Positions 37,867 through 50,469 of a stretch of DNA of 64,000 nt are shown here, one piece after another; position 1 is the stretch's first letter; the number at the start of each line of letters is the position of its first letter. The notes beneath the pieces are model-generated. The model was given only the letters and a program-made list of their open reading frames with translations, did not search any database and had not been told where the DNA came from. Origin of the DNA: Pseudomonas profundi (GTDB lineage: Bacteria > Pseudomonadota > Gammaproteobacteria > Pseudomonadales > Pseudomonadaceae); NCBI RefSeq assembly GCF_008638305.1, contig NZ_VTPZ01000011.1, forward strand, positions 1 to 64,000, in the 5' to 3' direction. The translations under genes were made by a program, and so were the position numbers.

Positions 37867-38888
37867 AAGATGAACCTGCGAAAGGCGGGGTCGCTCTGAC
37901 TGCTCGACCACAGTTCGTCGAACAGGCCGCCGTGGCGCTTTACCTGGTCGCGGCTGTTATAGCGGGCAAATCCGTCGCGCTTGACGGCCCTGGGTAGCAG
38001 CAGGATTCCTGCATCGTCGGCCAGCAGGAAAACCCGTGGATCCGGCGCCAGGTCCGGATGTTGTTTCCGGACTTCGCAATAACTGGGGAAACGATGCATA
38101 AGCCCAACGATACTGTGTCCGCCAAGCAAATCCTTGCTGACATTCTGCACCAGAACCCGAATGCGCGCTTTGGGGTTGCTGCTGATCAGTGGCTTACAGC
38201 TTTCCATGAATGCGCGCTGATTGAATAGCCACATTGCTTGATCAATCGCGTAGATGGTCAGACTGCGCCGCGCCTGCAAGGCGAGGTTACAGGCATGCTC
38301 AAGCGCGTTCTGTTCGTCAACAGCCACCAGGTCCGGCTCAACGCCCAGGCGCTGCGGCTGGGGATGCTCCATGATGGGCCGCGCTGGTTCGGGCGGGTTG
38401 TGGATTGCAAAGCGTCCGGGAGAAATGAACTCGATCGGCGCCATCTCGTCTGCCGCGTTGTTATTACTACGCCAGATCATGCGGTGATGGGCGATGCCCG
38501 CCTCGAGATACTCACCAGACTCGACCACAAAACCCAGCCCCCGGTAGAAGTCCATTGCGTAGGTCTGGGCTGAGAGTTTCAATGTCTCCATCCCTGCGCC
38601 GCGAGCATGATCCATAACCGCCAGCATAAGCGCCTTGCCAAGCCCGGTGCCGCGCCAGTCCCGCATAACCGCTACGCGGCCGATATGGCCATCAGGGAGC
38701 AGGCGAGCGGTGCCGGCTGGCTGGCCCTTTGCACACAACAGGAAATGCACCGATATGGCATCGTCGGCGTCCCATTCTTCATCGGCTGGGATGCATTGTT
38801 CTTCGATGAACACAGCGCGCCGAATATCGCGCAGCGATTCACAGCTGAGCCAGTCGACTACCTCAATGGTGACGTCATTCCTCATCAT
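37863..38888 (-). CDS. GNAT acetyltransferase with extra C-terminal domain
   Basis: Residues 1-145 form a GNAT domain (ElaA-like), with the acetyl-CoA loop RDWRGTGLGKALM near 76-88 and the YRGLGF motif near 113. Residues about 190-341 form a second, conserved helical domain of unknown role (SLTIYAIDQAMWLFNQRAF, RIRVLVQNVSKDLLGGHS) with a pattern faintly like phospholipase-D/nuclease folds. Two ATG codons in tandem can start it, inside the end of roxA. The substrate is unknown. It lies in a roxA-GNAT-secretin-like run. Confidence 0.78.
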   Translation of the reverse strand: MMRNDVTIEVVDWLSCESLRDIRRAVFIEEQCIPADEEWDADDAISVHFLLCAKGQPAGTARLLPDGHIGRVAVMRDWRGTGLGKALMLAVMDHARGAGMETLKLSAQTYAMDFYRGLGFVVESGEYLEAGIAHHRMIWRSNNNAADEMAPIEFISPGRFAIHNPPEPARPIMEHPQPQRLGVEPDLVAVDEQNALEHACNLALQARRSLTIYAIDQAMWLFNQRAFMESCKPLISSNPKARIRVLVQNVSKDLLGGHSIVGLMHRFPSYCEVRKQHPDLAPDPRVFLLADDAGILLLPRAVKRDGFARYNSRDQVKRHGGLFDELWSSSQSDPAFRRFIL

Positions 38889-40050
38889 CTCCCTCCAGCA
38901 GGAGGTCTCCCTTGTTGAGCAATTGTTCCACTAACATCCAACCTCCAGTGTCGGCCCGCCACTGGAGCAGGCGCTCGGCGTCCAGGTAGTCCTCATTGCA
39001 GACTAGTTGAACCAGCGGCAACAGGGAAGCAGGCAGCACGCAATGCTCGCCGCTGGCGAAGAGCACCAGCTGGTCATCTTCGACACGGTAGGCGAGGCGG
39101 GCGCTAGGATTGCGAACCAGGCCGTAGCCCTGGCTCAACACTTGCGCCAGCTCGCCAGGTTCCTGTGCGGCCGGCTGAAGCAGTTCGGGGTACCGCGGCT
39201 CGGTCATGAAACGACCGAACCATATAGCCAGAGCGGTTCTGTCATTGGCCGCTTCAAGCAGAATCTCGCGCAGTCGGTCCACCGCAGCGTCATCGATTTC
39301 AGCAGGATTGCCCGGGACCTGTTGGCCGGCGTCGCTGTAACGTTGTTGCTCACTCAGATGCTGGCCAAGGAAATCCGTGTAATGCACCAGCACTTCATGG
39401 TGACTGGGTGCGCGGAAGCCGATCGAATAGGTCATGCATTCGTCTTCGGCGATACCGTAATGCGCCACACCTGGCGGGATATAAAGCATATCTCCGGGGG
39501 CCAACACCCATTCTTCCTGCTGCTCAAATTCACGCAGGATCTTGAGGTCGGGGTTGTCGAGCAGGGCGGTATCAGCGTCACAACGTTGCCCCAGCTTCCA
39601 GCGCCGGTGCCCTTGTCCCTGCAGCAGGAACACGTCGTAGTTGTCGTAATGCGGTCCAACACTGCCACCGGGCGTGGCATAGCTGATCATGACGTCGTCA
39701 AGCCTCCAGCTAGGCAGGAAACTGAACGCTTTCATCAGGTCGGCTACGTCCGGGACGAACTGGTCGACCGCCTGTACCAGCAGGGTCCAGTCCTGCTCGG
39801 GAAGCGTGCGGTAGTCGTCATCGGTAAACGGGCCACGGCGTAGCTCCCAGGGGCGCTCCCCATGTTCAAGGACGATACGCGACTCCACTTCGTCTTCAAG
39901 CGACAGGCCGGCAAGCTCATCAGCGGATAGCGGATTCTCGAAATCAGCGAAGGCCTGACGTACAAGCAACGGTTTTTTCTGCCAGTAGTCACGCAAAAAA
40001 GTTTCGATGGAGATATTGCCAAGAGGTGAAGCGTGATCGGGGGATGCCAT
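38875..40050 (-). CDS. roxA: Ribosomal oxygenase (RoxA/YcfD-type 50S L16 arginine hydroxylase)
   Basis: This Fe(II)/2-oxoglutarate JmjC-type oxygenase hydroxylates an arginine of ribosomal protein L16. The 391-residue protein has the cupin iron ligands HxD in GPHYDNYDVF (near 132-134) and the distal histidine in GVAHYGIAEDE (near 196), then the dimer and winged-helix C-terminal parts. It overlaps the acetyltransferase gene by 14 bp and lies downstream of purB, beyond a terminator. Confidence 0.92.
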   Translation of the reverse strand: MASPDHASPLGNISIETFLRDYWQKKPLLVRQAFADFENPLSADELAGLSLEDEVESRIVLEHGERPWELRRGPFTDDDYRTLPEQDWTLLVQAVDQFVPDVADLMKAFSFLPSWRLDDVMISYATPGGSVGPHYDNYDVFLLQGQGHRRWKLGQRCDADTALLDNPDLKILREFEQQEEWVLAPGDMLYIPPGVAHYGIAEDECMTYSIGFRAPSHHEVLVHYTDFLGQHLSEQQRYSDAGQQVPGNPAEIDDAAVDRLREILLEAANDRTALAIWFGRFMTEPRYPELLQPAAQEPGELAQVLSQGYGLVRNPSARLAYRVEDDQLVLFASGEHCVLPASLLPLVQLVCNEDYLDAERLLQWRADTGGWMLVEQLLNKGDLLLEGDDEE

Positions 40051-40065
40051 GTTTAATACCTGTAA

Positions 40066-40092
40066 CTTAAAACGCCCGGGGGCGCCGGGCGT
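40066..40092 (-). terminator. Rho-independent terminator after purB
   Basis: ACGCCCGG (40072-40079) pairs with CCGGGCGT (40085-40092) around a 5-nt loop; on the minus strand four T follow. It lies between purB and roxA. Confidence 0.8.
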
Positions 40093-40128
40093 ATAGGAAA
40101 AGCGGGAAGGGCTAACGCCTGGAGGGGC

Positions 40129-41535
<1,407 letters not shown>

Positions 41536-42426
41536 TCATACACCAGTCCGGGGCGTTTTGGGCCGCCGGGCGGGCATGGCCAGGCTAAGCAGCGTCGAGA
41601 CGAAAATCAGTCCAGCGCCAAGCCAGGTGGTCAGATCAGGTATTTCATTCCACAGTAACCAGGCGATAAAGCCGGAGAATACGATCGCGAGGTAACTGAA
41701 CGGGCCGATCTTGCCTGGCGGTGCGAGGGCGTACGCATGGGACATGATCAGCTGACTGGCCGTGGCGACTATCCCAACGCCGGCGAGCAGCAACAGCTCG
41801 GTCAGCGTCAAGGGCTGCCAGGCCCAGATTAGAGGAATCGCGGACAGCAGCGCTGAAAAAGTCGCGAAATAAAACACGATACGACTGACCGGCTCGGTAT
41901 CGCTCATCGCCCTGATAGACACCCAGGCAGACGCCGCCAACAGACTCGCGCCGATGCCCACCAGCCCCTTGGGATCGAACAAGGCCCCGGTCGGCTTCGC
42001 TACCAGCAATACACCCGTGAATCCTATCAGCACCATGACCATCATGCGTGGAGTCAGCGATTCGCGGAGCCACAGCCAGGCGAGAATGGGGGTGAAAACC
42101 GGGGCGGCATAAGTAAAGATCATCGAGTCGGCAAGTGGTAGATGAGCGATGGCGTAGAAAAAGCAATACATGGCGCTCAAGCCATAGAAGGTGCGCAAGA
42201 AATGCCCGCCCAGTCGCTGGGTACGGAAGGGCGCGAAGCCATGCATTACCATCATCGGCATGAAGAACAACACGCCGATAAAGTTGCGCGCGAACACGAT
42301 GGTCTCGTTATTGACGGTAAGCGATGCTTCGCGAATCAGAACGCCCATGATCGAGAACAGCAGGGCGGAAAGTGTAAGGAGTGCGGCACCTTTTCGCGGG
42401 TGGTCAAGCCGGGTCAGCTCAACCAT
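41536..42426 (-). CDS. DMT family (EamA) transporter
   Basis: The 296-residue protein has ten hydrophobic segments in two EamA repeats (about 15-140 and 155-285), as in drug/metabolite exporters. The substrate is unknown. Its start overlaps the hflD stop by 8 bp, so it probably shares the mnmA-hflD transcript. Confidence 0.85.
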   Translation of the reverse strand: MVELTRLDHPRKGAALLTLSALLFSIMGVLIREASLTVNNETIVFARNFIGVLFFMPMMVMHGFAPFRTQRLGGHFLRTFYGLSAMYCFFYAIAHLPLADSMIFTYAAPVFTPILAWLWLRESLTPRMMVMVLIGFTGVLLVAKPTGALFDPKGLVGIGASLLAASAWVSIRAMSDTEPVSRIVFYFATFSALLSAIPLIWAWQPLTLTELLLLAGVGIVATASQLIMSHAYALAPPGKIGPFSYLAIVFSGFIAWLLWNEIPDLTTWLGAGLIFVSTLLSLAMPARRPKTPRTGV

Positions 42427-43039
42427 TCAATACCGACCGGGTGGCATCCAGCAGCTTGCGTCGCGATACCAGCAGTTGCCAGCGGTGGCCATCCAGTTGA
42501 CGCCATAAGCGTGCGGACCGAATGCCTGCCAGCAGCAGCGCGCGAATCTGGTTTGCAGTAGAGGGCTGCTGCAGATGACGCATGTCGCCCTGCACCTGGA
42601 TGCGCATTTTCAGGGTACTGAGGGTGTCCTGGTAGGTGCCCCCGAGGCCGGCCATCACGTTGTCATGCAGCAAGCCGAAGTGCTCGACCTGGTTGCCAAC
42701 CTGATCAAGCCGCTGTCCCAGTACTTGCAGCATGTCGTCACGCTTGGCGAGCTGTCGCTCAAGGGCCAACAGGTTCATGACATAACGCAGCGCTTGCCGT
42801 TGCAGGCCCACGGTATCACGTTCAAGCATGGCCTGGAGCGCCTGGATGCCGTGGCGGACCGGATAGAGCGAGCCGCCATAGACTTCCATCACGTCGTCGG
42901 GCGAGCGTTCGAAAATGCTTTGCAGGAGACAGCGTACAGGGCCTTCGCCGTACTGACCGGTTCGGGCGAGTTTGTCGACCTGCTGAGCGGCTTCGAATAT
43001 GGCACCCAGCGCGATGACCTGTTCCTCCGCCCGGTTCAT
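42419..43039 (-). CDS. hflD: HflD, high-frequency lysogenization protein homologue
   Basis: The 206-residue helical protein starts [18 protein letters not shown] and has the HflD/DUF489 conserved stretches [18 protein letters not shown] and [22 protein letters not shown]. In E. coli HflD is a peripheral membrane protein that binds phage lambda CII; its normal job is unclear. It is coupled to mnmA by an ATGA overlap, as in many gammaproteobacteria. Confidence 0.92.
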   Translation of the reverse strand: MNRAEEQVIALGAIFEAAQQVDKLARTGQYGEGPVRCLLQSIFERSPDDVMEVYGGSLYPVRHGIQALQAMLERDTVGLQRQALRYVMNLLALERQLAKRDDMLQVLGQRLDQVGNQVEHFGLLHDNVMAGLGGTYQDTLSTLKMRIQVQGDMRHLQQPSTANQIRALLLAGIRSARLWRQLDGHRWQLLVSRRKLLDATRSVLNG

Positions 43040-44166
43040 GCGGCGTCCTCGTCGCAGGCAGCGATTGCTGTTTCTATCACACCGCCACCAAGGCATACGT
43101 CGTCCTGATAAAGGACCACCGATTGACCGGGCGTCACTGCGCGTTGCGGCTCATCGAAGCGGATCAGATAACCAGAGTCCGTGCGCTCAAGTACGCAGTG
43201 CTGATCTGGCTGGCGATAACGCACCTTTGCCGTGAGCCTTACCGGAAACTCGAAAGCAGGGTCGTTGACCCAGAAAAGCTCGGAGCATTCCAGCGCACTG
43301 GCGAACAGCCAGGGATGATTGTTGCCCTGGCCGACAACCAATACGTTGCGCTGCAAGTCCTTGCGCAGTACGTACCAGGGGTCATCTCGGGCACCCTGCA
43401 TTCCGCCAATACCCAACCCCTGGCGCTGACCGATCGTGTGATACATCAGACCGTGGTGCTGACCGATAACCTGTCCGGTAGTGGTTTCGATATTCCCTGG
43501 CTGGGCCGGCAGATACTGCTTGAGAAAATCGCTGAAGCGGCGCTCACCGATGAAACAGATACCCGTGGAGTCTTTTTTCCGGGCCGTCGCCAGCTCGTAC
43601 TTCTCGGCTATGCGGCGCACTTCCGGTTTTTCCAGCTCACCCACCGGGAAGAGGGTGCGTGCAATCTGTTCGCCCTGTACCGCATGCAAAAAGTAACTCT
43701 GGTCCTTGTTGCCATCGAGCCCGCGCAAGAGACGAGTCTGGCCGCCCGTATCGGCCCGGCGCACGTAGTGTCCGGTAGCAATCAGATCAGCGCCGAGCAT
43801 CAAGGCGTAATCGAGGAAGGCTTTGAATTTGATTTCCCGGTTGCAGAGGATGTCCGGATTAGGGGTGCGCCCGGCTTTGTACTCTTCGAGAAAATGCTCG
43901 AACACGTTATCCCAGTACTCTGCAGCAAAATTCGCCGTGTGCAATTTGATGCCAAGCCGGTCGGACACGGCTTGTGCATCGGCCAGGTCCTCCCTGGCAG
44001 TGCAGTACTCGGTGCCGTCATCCTCGTCCCAGTTCTTCATGAACAGCCCCTCCACCTGGAAGCCTTGTTCCAGCAGAAGCGCAGCGGATACAGAGGAGTC
44101 CACTCCGCCGGACATGCCGACAATGACGCGGGTCTGGTTGGGCGTTCTATTGGATGTGGAAGTCAT
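43036..44166 (-). CDS. mnmA: tRNA-specific 2-thiouridylase MnmA
   Basis: MnmA thiolates U34 of Lys, Glu and Gln tRNAs. The 376-residue protein has the PP-loop [12 protein letters not shown] (about 18-29), the cysteines of the relay in [12 protein letters not shown] and [10 protein letters not shown], and the C-terminal beta domain ([19 protein letters not shown]). The stop overlaps the hflD ATG; the Nudix gene lies 1 bp upstream. Confidence 0.96.
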   Translation of the reverse strand: MTSTSNRTPNQTRVIVGMSGGVDSSVSAALLLEQGFQVEGLFMKNWDEDDGTEYCTAREDLADAQAVSDRLGIKLHTANFAAEYWDNVFEHFLEEYKAGRTPNPDILCNREIKFKAFLDYALMLGADLIATGHYVRRADTGGQTRLLRGLDGNKDQSYFLHAVQGEQIARTLFPVGELEKPEVRRIAEKYELATARKKDSTGICFIGERRFSDFLKQYLPAQPGNIETTTGQVIGQHHGLMYHTIGQRQGLGIGGMQGARDDPWYVLRKDLQRNVLVVGQGNNHPWLFASALECSELFWVNDPAFEFPVRLTAKVRYRQPDQHCVLERTDSGYLIRFDEPQRAVTPGQSVVLYQDDVCLGGGVIETAIAACDEDAA

Positions 44167-44167
44167 A

Positions 44168-44602
44168 TCAGCGAATCAGGTCCAGTGGATAGTGCGGTTT
44201 CTCGAGATAATCCCGGATGCAATCAAGCACAAGATGGCTGCGCAGCTCGATCGGGGTGTTCTGCAGTTGCTCAAGTGTCATCCAGTGGGCAGCTATGATG
44301 CCGTCATCCAGCTCCCGGGACGGGTCGTGGTCAAGAGGGCGCCCAGCGAAACAGGTTCGTTGGTACGTCGTACCGTTACGGGCGGTAAACAAGTAAAGGC
44401 CAATGAGACCGGTAATCTCTACCGTCCAGCCGGTTTCCTCCAGCGTTTCACGCTGCGCCGCGTCAATGAGACTTTCGTCGGCTTCCAAATGCCCTGCGGG
44501 CTGGTTTAGAACAGCACGTCCATCCTGGCGCTCCTCTACCATAAGAAAGCGGCCCCGATCTTCGACGATGGTGGCAACGGTAAGGTGGGGTAAAAATCGC
44601 AT
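44168..44602 (-). CDS. Nudix hydrolase (NudJ-like)
   Basis: The 144-residue protein has a full Nudix box, [23 protein letters not shown] (G-x5-E-x7-REUxEExGU). It resembles NudJ, a thiamine pyrimidine pyrophosphate phosphatase, and occupies the place just before mnmA seen in E. coli and pseudomonads. ATG 44602 has GGAGG 6 nt upstream, so the longer open frame is not used. It probably starts the nudix-mnmA-hflD-DMT transcript. Confidence 0.87.
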   Translation of the reverse strand: MRFLPHLTVATIVEDRGRFLMVEERQDGRAVLNQPAGHLEADESLIDAAQRETLEETGWTVEITGLIGLYLFTARNGTTYQRTCFAGRPLDHDPSRELDDGIIAAHWMTLEQLQNTPIELRSHLVLDCIRDYLEKPHYPLDLIR

Positions 44603-44746
44603 GCCAGGCCTCCGTAAAGGTGGCATAGAGTAGCTTAAACATGCTCTGACGTGAACCATGGCCCATAATTGCCTGCCATGCAGAGGTGCTGGAATAGATT
44701 CAAAAAACAGCTAGGATGCTGTTACTCACCGATATGTAGCGGAGAA

Positions 44747-44865
44747 TGTAGTGTTACTACATCCGGGTGAATGTAAACACCGCTCTGGTAGCTCAAAGCA
44801 GCTGGAACGTGCACAGCTGGTGAAGAAGACCTAAAAGTGCGTGACTTTTTGTAGGAAAACTACAA
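44747..44865 (+). promoter_or_regulatory. Two TGTAG-N5-CTACA palindromes upstream of icd
   Basis: TGTAG-TGTTA-CTACA (44747-44761, a perfect TGTAGT-N3-ACTACA) and TTGTAG-GAAAA-CTACAA (44849-44865) lie 244 and 140 bp before the icd ATG. They share arms and spacing, which suggests two operators for one dimeric regulator, of the RpiR (HexR/RccR) kind by motif resemblance. The 402-bp Nudix-icd gap holds no convincing gene; a short frame from 44841 runs into icd and is probably chance. Confidence 0.62.
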
Positions 44866-45004
44866 CAATGCCGGCACTCATTGAGCTCGTCGACTTTCAT
44901 CGCTTTAATGAAAAAAGACAACAGAGCCGTGTACCTTATTCTCTGATCGCAGGTTATCCGCTTGCGATCAATCTTCTGACAACGACAACACAACGGAGTC
45001 AAAC

Positions 45005-46264
45005 ATGGGATACCAAAAGATCCAGGTGCCGAACAGCGGCGACAAAATTACCGTCAATGCGGACCTGTCTCTCAACGTGCCGGACAACCCGGTCATTCCT
45101 TACATCGAAGGCGACGGGATCGGTGTCGACATTTCTCCGGTCATGATGAAGGTTGTAGATGCTGCTGTTGAAAAGGCGTATGGCGGCAAGCGCAAGATCT
45201 CCTGGATGGAAATTTTTGCCGGCGAGAAGGCCACTCAGGTCTATGACCAGGACACCTGGCTGCCTGAAGAAACCCTGCATGCCGTCAAGGATTATGTGGT
45301 TTCGATCAAGGGTCCATTGACCACTCCGGTTGGCGGCGGCATCCGTTCGTTGAACGTTGCGCTACGCCAGCAGCTTGATCTGTACGTCTGTCAGCGTCCG
45401 GTCCGCTGGTTTACCGGTGTTCCTAGCCCGGTCAACAAGCCTGGCGACGTGGACATGGTGATCTTCCGTGAGAACTCTGAAGACATCTACGCAGGTGTTG
45501 AATTCAAGGCGGGTTCACCGGAAGCGAAGAAGGTCATCAAATTCCTCGAAGACGAAATGGGTGTCACCAAGATCCGTTTCACTGATATGTGCGGCATCGG
45601 CATCAAGCCGGTCTCCGAAGAGGGTACCAAGCGCCTTGTTCAACGCGCTCTGCAGTACGCAGTCGACAATGACCGCGATTCGGTGACTATCGTCCACAAA
45701 GGCAACATCATGAAGTTCACCGAAGGTGCCTTCAAGGAGTGGGGTTACGAAGTTGCCCGCACCGAGTTCGGCGCTGAGCTTCTGGATGGTGGTCCATGGA
45801 TGCAGTTCAAGAACCCGAAGACCGGCAAGAACATCGTGGTCAAGGACGTCATCGCTGACGCCATGCTCCAGCAGATTCTGCTGCGTCCGGCTGACTACGA
45901 TGTGATCGCCACGCTGAACCTGAACGGCGACTATCTCTCCGACGCGCTGGCCGCCGAAGTCGGCGGGATTGGTATCGCTCCAGGGGCAAACCTGTCCGAC
46001 ACCGTTGCGATGTTCGAAGCGACTCACGGCACCGCACCCAAGTATGCGGGCCAGGACAAGGTCAACCCGGGTTCGCTGATTCTCTCTGCAGAAATGATGC
46101 TGCGTCACATGGGCTGGATTGAAGCAGCTGATCTGATCATCAAGGGAACCGAAGGCGCGATCGCCAACAAGACCGTTACCTATGACTTCGAACGGTTGAT
46201 GGAAGGTGCACAGCTGCGTAAGTGCTCGGAGTTTGGTGATGACATGATCACCGCCATGGACTGA
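45005..46264 (+). CDS. icd: NADP-dependent isocitrate dehydrogenase
   Basis: Icd oxidises isocitrate to 2-oxoglutarate in the TCA cycle. The 419-residue dimeric-type enzyme has [10 protein letters not shown], the substrate serine S115 in [13 protein letters not shown] (target of AceK in E. coli-type enzymes), [11 protein letters not shown]-type motif [13 protein letters not shown] and the nucleotide motif [26 protein letters not shown] lies 7 nt before the ATG. It competes with aceA in this window for isocitrate, and both have TGTAG-type palindromes upstream. Confidence 0.96.
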   Translation: MGYQKIQVPNSGDKITVNADLSLNVPDNPVIPYIEGDGIGVDISPVMMKVVDAAVEKAYGGKRKISWMEIFAGEKATQVYDQDTWLPEETLHAVKDYVVSIKGPLTTPVGGGIRSLNVALRQQLDLYVCQRPVRWFTGVPSPVNKPGDVDMVIFRENSEDIYAGVEFKAGSPEAKKVIKFLEDEMGVTKIRFTDMCGIGIKPVSEEGTKRLVQRALQYAVDNDRDSVTIVHKGNIMKFTEGAFKEWGYEVARTEFGAELLDGGPWMQFKNPKTGKNIVVKDVIADAMLQQILLRPADYDVIATLNLNGDYLSDALAAEVGGIGIAPGANLSDTVAMFEATHGTAPKYAGQDKVNPGSLILSAEMMLRHMGWIEAADLIIKGTEGAIANKTVTYDFERLMEGAQLRKCSEFGDDMITAMD

Positions 46265-46331
46265 GATAAGGAAACGGTTGTCGTTTCGTCGCGGCCGCGA
46301 GGGAATGGCAACAGATCCTGATTTCGTGCAG

Positions 46332-46367
46332 AAACAATAAAGCCGGCTTAAGCCGGTTTTATTGTTT
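46332..46367. terminator. Bidirectional terminator between icd and cspD
   Basis: A long inverted repeat, AAACAATAAAGCCGGC/GCCGGTTTTATTGTTT with a TTAA centre and one G-T mismatch, spans the gap between the two convergent genes. Its A- and T-rich flanks let it work either way. Confidence 0.88.
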
Positions 46368-46429
46368 ACTGCCCAGGAGGTTGGCCTGCGCTAAAAGGCA
46401 GCCTATGCTGCCGTCCGGGATCTTGAGTA

Positions 46430-46693
46430 TCAGTGATTGGCTGAAGCAGTCTCCTTGAGCCCTGCCTTGGCTTCCTCGGGTTTCTTCTCTGCCACAGACT
46501 GGATATTGACCGCGTGCAGGCCCTTGGGGCCCTGGATGATTTCGAACTGGACAGGTTGTCCGGCTTTCAATGTGCGGTACCCCTCCATCTGAATTGCCGA
46601 ATAATGCGCAAAAAGATCCTCATCTCGTCCATCGGCTACGACGAAGCCGTACCCTTTGGCATTATTGAACCACTTGACCTTACCGTTCTCCAT
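46430..46693 (-). CDS. cspD: Cold-shock domain protein CspD
   Basis: The 87-residue protein is a single cold-shock domain with the RNP1 motif KGYGFVVADG and RNP2-like DLFAHYSAIQ, plus a charged tail of about 20 residues. CspD binds single-stranded nucleic acid and can inhibit replication in stationary phase in E. coli. The start is ATG 46693, with AGAGGA upstream. It diverges from clpS, the same order as in E. coli and P. aeruginosa. Confidence 0.93.
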   Translation of the reverse strand: MENGKVKWFNNAKGYGFVVADGRDEDLFAHYSAIQMEGYRTLKAGQPVQFEIIQGPKGLHAVNIQSVAEKKPEEAKAGLKETASANH

Positions 46694-46898
46694 TACCACA
46701 TCCTCTGCTAACCCCGCCGGGGAAGAATGAAACTGAATTCACACAGCATGGAAAGATCAAAAACAAGTGACCTGCACGTCATGCTTGTTTACACTTTTTA
46801 ACATTGATTCACAGTAAGTCAAGGTGCCCTCTGGCAAGCTGTGTACCAGTACACATTCCCCCTCGGAGTTCTGCTCCCAGCAACAGTGATCCATCAAT

Positions 46899-47261
46899 AT
46901 GTTTTCAAAGCAAAAAATTCTACTAACCTCCAACCAGGGGCCTGATGAACCGGGGCGCGAAGAAGATCACGATCTGGCGGTCGAGACGAGCAAGCCTGAG
47001 CTCAAACCGCCATCACGGTACAAGGTGGTTATGCTCAACGATGACTTCACGCCGATGGATTTTGTGGTAGAGGTGCTGGAGTCTTTTTTCATGCTGAATC
47101 GCGAAGCGGCAACTCAGGTGATGTTAAAGGTTCATACTGAAGGCAGGGCGGTTTGTGGCGTCTATACTCGGGACATAGCCGAGACGAAGGCCGAACAGGT
47201 AAATGAGTACGCGAGGGAATGCCAGCATCCGTTGATGTGTCAGATAGAACGGGACGCGTGA
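46899..47261 (+). CDS. clpS: ClpS, N-end rule adaptor of ClpAP
   Basis: ClpS delivers N-degron substrates to ClpA. The 120-residue protein has a flexible N-terminal extension (1-38) and the conserved core [20 protein letters not shown], then [21 protein letters not shown], including the residues of the N-degron pocket (N-D-D, and H in KVHTEG). It precedes clpA by 33 bp. Confidence 0.95.
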   Translation: MFSKQKILLTSNQGPDEPGREEDHDLAVETSKPELKPPSRYKVVMLNDDFTPMDFVVEVLESFFMLNREAATQVMLKVHTEGRAVCGVYTRDIAETKAEQVNEYARECQHPLMCQIERDA

Positions 47262-47294
47262 TAAAGCGACTGGGTCGCATGATGAGGTGGCAAA

Positions 47295-49562
47295 ATGCTG
47301 AATAGAGATCTCGAGATCACCCTGAACCTGGCGTTCAAGGAAGCGCGAAACAAGCGCCACGAATTCATGACGGTCGAACATCTGTTGTTGGCCTTGCTGG
47401 ATAATCAGGCAGCAGTAGCAGTCATGCGCGCATGTGGAGCCGATATGGAGCGGCTGCGCCGCGAGCTGACCGAGTTCATTGATTCCACTACGCCATTGAT
47501 CCCCAAGCACGACCACGAGCGCGAGACCCAGCCGACGCTGGGCTTTCAGCGCGTATTGCAGCGTGCCGTGTTCCATGTGCAGAGTTCGGGCAAGGGCGAG
47601 GTCAGCGGTGCCAATGTACTGGTGGCGATTTTCAGCGAACAGGAAAGCCAGGCAGTGTTCTTCCTGAAGCAGCAGCAAATCGCCCGGATCGATATCGTCA
47701 ACTACATCTCCCACGGCATCTCCAAGGTCGCCGGCGATGCCGAGCAGATTCAACCGGAGCAGGAGGGTATGGACGAAGAGGCCGGCGAGGCCGCTACGTC
47801 GAACAACCCCCTTGAGACCTATGCCAGTAATCTCAACGAACAGGCCCGGATCGGACGGATTGACCCCCTGGTCGGGCGCGCTTCGGAGGTGGAACGGGTC
47901 GCTCAGATTCTGGTGCGGCGTCGCAAGAACAACCCGCTGCTGGTGGGTGAGGCTGGTGTGGGCAAGACGGCTATCGCCGAAGGGCTGGCCAAGCGCATCG
48001 TTGACGGTGAAGTACCAGACATCCTGACCGAGGCGGTCGTGTACTCGCTTGATCTGGGCGCCCTGTTAGCGGGCACCAAATACCGCGGCGATTTCGAAAA
48101 GCGCTTCAAGGCGCTGCTAAAAGCCTTGAAGAAACGCCCGCAAGCGATTCTTTTTATTGATGAAATACATACCATTATTGGTGCCGGCGCGGCATCGGGT
48201 GGGGTGATGGACGCGTCCAACCTGCTCAAGCCAATGCTTTCTTCCGGGGAGATCCGCTGTATCGGCTCGACTACCTTCCAGGAGTTTCGGGGCATCTTCG
48301 AGAAAGACCGGGCGCTGGCTCGTCGTTTCCAGAAGGTCGATGTTATCGAGCCTTCAGTCGAAGATACCGTACAGATCCTGCGGGGTCTCAAGAGCCGGTT
48401 CGAGGAACATCACGGCATCCGTTATACCGACGAAGCGCTAAGAGCCGCCTCTGAGCTGGCGTCGCGCTACATCAATGACCGTCATATGCCGGACAAGGCG
48501 ATTGACGTTATCGATGAGGCGGGCGCCTATCAGCGGCTGAAGCCGGTCGAGGAACGGCCCGAGTGCATCGATGTGGCGGAAGTCGAAGCAATTGTCGCCA
48601 AGATCGCGCGGATACCGCCGAAGCACGTTTCGTCCACCGACAAGGAGCTTTTGCAGAATCTCGACCGGGATCTCAAGCTGGTGGTCTTTGGCCAGGATAC
48701 CGCGATCGAATCGCTATCCACCGCGATCAAGCTATCGCGTGCCGGCCTCAAGTCTGCGGACAAGCCGGTGGGCTCGTTCCTGTTCTCCGGCCCCACAGGC
48801 GTAGGCAAGACCGAAGTGACACGTCAGTTGGCGAAGAGCCTTGGTGTGGAGCTGGTGCGGTTCGATATGTCGGAATACATGGAGCGGCATACGGTCTCCA
48901 GGTTGATCGGGGCACCGCCTGGTTATGTCGGTTTTGATCAGGGTGGTCTGCTTACCGAAGCCATCAACAAGACGCCGCACTGCGTATTGCTGCTGGACGA
49001 GATCGAGAAGGCGCACCCGGAAGTCTTCAACCTGCTGTTGCAGGTGATGGACCATGGCACGCTGACCGACAACAACGGCCGTAAAGCGGATTTCCGCAAC
49101 GTGATCATAGTGTTGACCACCAACGCCGGTGCTGAATCCATGTCCAGAGCCTCCATTGGCTTCACGCGTCAGGATCACACCAGCGACGCCTCCGAGGTGA
49201 TCAAAAAGACGTTCACCCCCGAGTTTCGCAACCGTCTGGACGCGATCATCCAGTTTGGCAGCCTGAGTCATCAGAGCATCACTTCGGTGGTCGACAAGTT
49301 CCTCACCGAGCTTCAGGCCCAGCTGGAAGACAAGCACGTGGTCATTGAAGTCGATGAAGACGCTCGTAAGTGGCTGGCCGAACACGGCTATGATCCGCTG
49401 ATGGGTGCGCGGCCAATGGCGCGTCTGATTCAGGACAAGATCAAACGGCCCCTGGCCGAACAGATCCTGTTTGGGGATCTCGCTGAGCACGGTGGCACTG
49501 TCCAGATCAGTTTGCGCGACGACGAACTGATACTGAATGTGCTGGAAGAAGAAATGGCCTGA
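47295..49562 (+). CDS. clpA: ATP-dependent Clp protease ATP-binding subunit ClpA
   Basis: ClpA unfolds proteins and feeds them to ClpP. The 755-residue protein has an N-domain (1-145, ClpS contact), the first AAA+ module (Walker A GEAGVGKT, Walker B FIDEIH) and the second (Walker [22 protein letters not shown]), with the ClpP-binding IGF loop in [11 protein letters not shown]. Length is typical. GAGGTGG lies 4 nt before the ATG; a terminator follows. Confidence 0.97.
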   Translation: MLNRDLEITLNLAFKEARNKRHEFMTVEHLLLALLDNQAAVAVMRACGADMERLRRELTEFIDSTTPLIPKHDHERETQPTLGFQRVLQRAVFHVQSSGKGEVSGANVLVAIFSEQESQAVFFLKQQQIARIDIVNYISHGISKVAGDAEQIQPEQEGMDEEAGEAATSNNPLETYASNLNEQARIGRIDPLVGRASEVERVAQILVRRRKNNPLLVGEAGVGKTAIAEGLAKRIVDGEVPDILTEAVVYSLDLGALLAGTKYRGDFEKRFKALLKALKKRPQAILFIDEIHTIIGAGAASGGVMDASNLLKPMLSSGEIRCIGSTTFQEFRGIFEKDRALARRFQKVDVIEPSVEDTVQILRGLKSRFEEHHGIRYTDEALRAASELASRYINDRHMPDKAIDVIDEAGAYQRLKPVEERPECIDVAEVEAIVAKIARIPPKHVSSTDKELLQNLDRDLKLVVFGQDTAIESLSTAIKLSRAGLKSADKPVGSFLFSGPTGVGKTEVTRQLAKSLGVELVRFDMSEYMERHTVSRLIGAPPGYVGFDQGGLLTEAINKTPHCVLLLDEIEKAHPEVFNLLLQVMDHGTLTDNNGRKADFRNVIIVLTTNAGAESMSRASIGFTRQDHTSDASEVIKKTFTPEFRNRLDAIIQFGSLSHQSITSVVDKFLTELQAQLEDKHVVIEVDEDARKWLAEHGYDPLMGARPMARLIQDKIKRPLAEQILFGDLAEHGGTVQISLRDDELILNVLEEEMA

Positions 49563-49580
49563 GCATCACAGGTCGGGACA

Positions 49581-49626
49581 AAGCCGGTACGGGGTTAGCG
49601 TCAGCTAGCCACCTACCGGCTTTTTT
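49581..49626. terminator. Terminator after clpA
   Basis: AAGCCGGTA (49581-49589) pairs with TACCGGCTT (49614-49622) before a T-run, with a second small stem (GGTTAGC/GCTAGCC) inside the loop. It separates convergent clpA and xthA. Confidence 0.85.
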
Positions 49627-49653
49627 ATTGCGGGCAATTCTGACTGCAAGCAA

Positions 49654-50469
49654 TCAGCAGTCGAATGTCGCCCATATCGGGGCGTGATCAGAGGGCTTTT
49701 CCATCGACCGGATGTCATAGTCGATGCCTGTATCAACGCATGAGCCAATCAGGGCTTTGCTCGCCATGACCACATCGATACGCAACCCGCGGCGGGGGTC
49801 GTCATCGAAGCCGCGGCTGCGATAGTCAAACCAGCTGAACCTGTCATTCACGTCCGGATTCATATGCCTGTAAGTATCAACCAAGCCCCAATCCTTGAGC
49901 CGCTGGAGCCAGGCACGCTCCTCAGGCAGGAAGCTGCATTTGCCGGTGCGTAGCCAGCGCTGGGCATTGACTGCGCCGATACCGATATCACAATCCTCGG
50001 GAGAGATGTTTATATCGCCCATCACCACCAACTTCTGTTCAGGGCTGAAGTTTTGCTCGATATGCGCCTGGAGATCAGCGTAGAAACGCGTCTTGGCTGG
50101 GAACTTGACGGGGTGATGACGGCTCTCACCTTGAGGGAAGTAACCGTTGAAAACGACCATTTCAGAGCCATCGGAACAGGTCAGGGCAGCGGAAATCATT
50201 CTGCGCTGTGAGGCCTCGCCATCGGTTGGTAAGCCTTTGACGACCCAGAGTGGCTCCGCTCGGGTCAACAGCGCGACACCGTAATGGCCTTTCTGACCGT
50301 GGTAAAACACGTGATAGCCCAACGATTCGACTTCAGCCAAGGGAAACATTGAATCGTCTACCTTGGTTTCCTGCAAACCGATCACGTCAGGAGCGTGACG
50401 CTCAATTATCGCCTTTAATTGATGAGGTCGTGCTCTCAAGCCATTGATATTAAAAGAAACTACTTTCAT
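49654..50469 (-). CDS. xthA: Exodeoxyribonuclease III (AP endonuclease)
   Basis: ExoIII cuts at abasic sites and trims 3' ends in base excision repair. The 271-residue protein starts [15 protein letters not shown] and has the EEP-family catalytic motifs [44 protein letters not shown] and the final SDHAPI. The ATG at 50469 is chosen by the family N-terminus; the longer frame upstream is not needed. It diverges from tamA. Confidence 0.95.
   Translation of the reverse strand: MKVVSFNINGLRARPHQLKAIIERHAPDVIGLQETKVDDSMFPLAEVESLGYHVFYHGQKGHYGVALLTRAEPLWVVKGLPTDGEASQRRMISAALTCSDGSEMVVFNGYFPQGESRHHPVKFPAKTRFYADLQAHIEQNFSPEQKLVVMGDINISPEDCDIGIGAVNAQRWLRTGKCSFLPEERAWLQRLKDWGLVDTYRHMNPDVNDRFSWFDYRSRGFDDDPRRGLRIDVVMASKALIGSCVDTGIDYDIRSMEKPSDHAPIWATFDC

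Noticed and set aside
44841-45146. 101-codon frame starting before icd and running into it
   Set aside because: It overlaps the start of icd in another frame; the part before icd has no recognisable motif.
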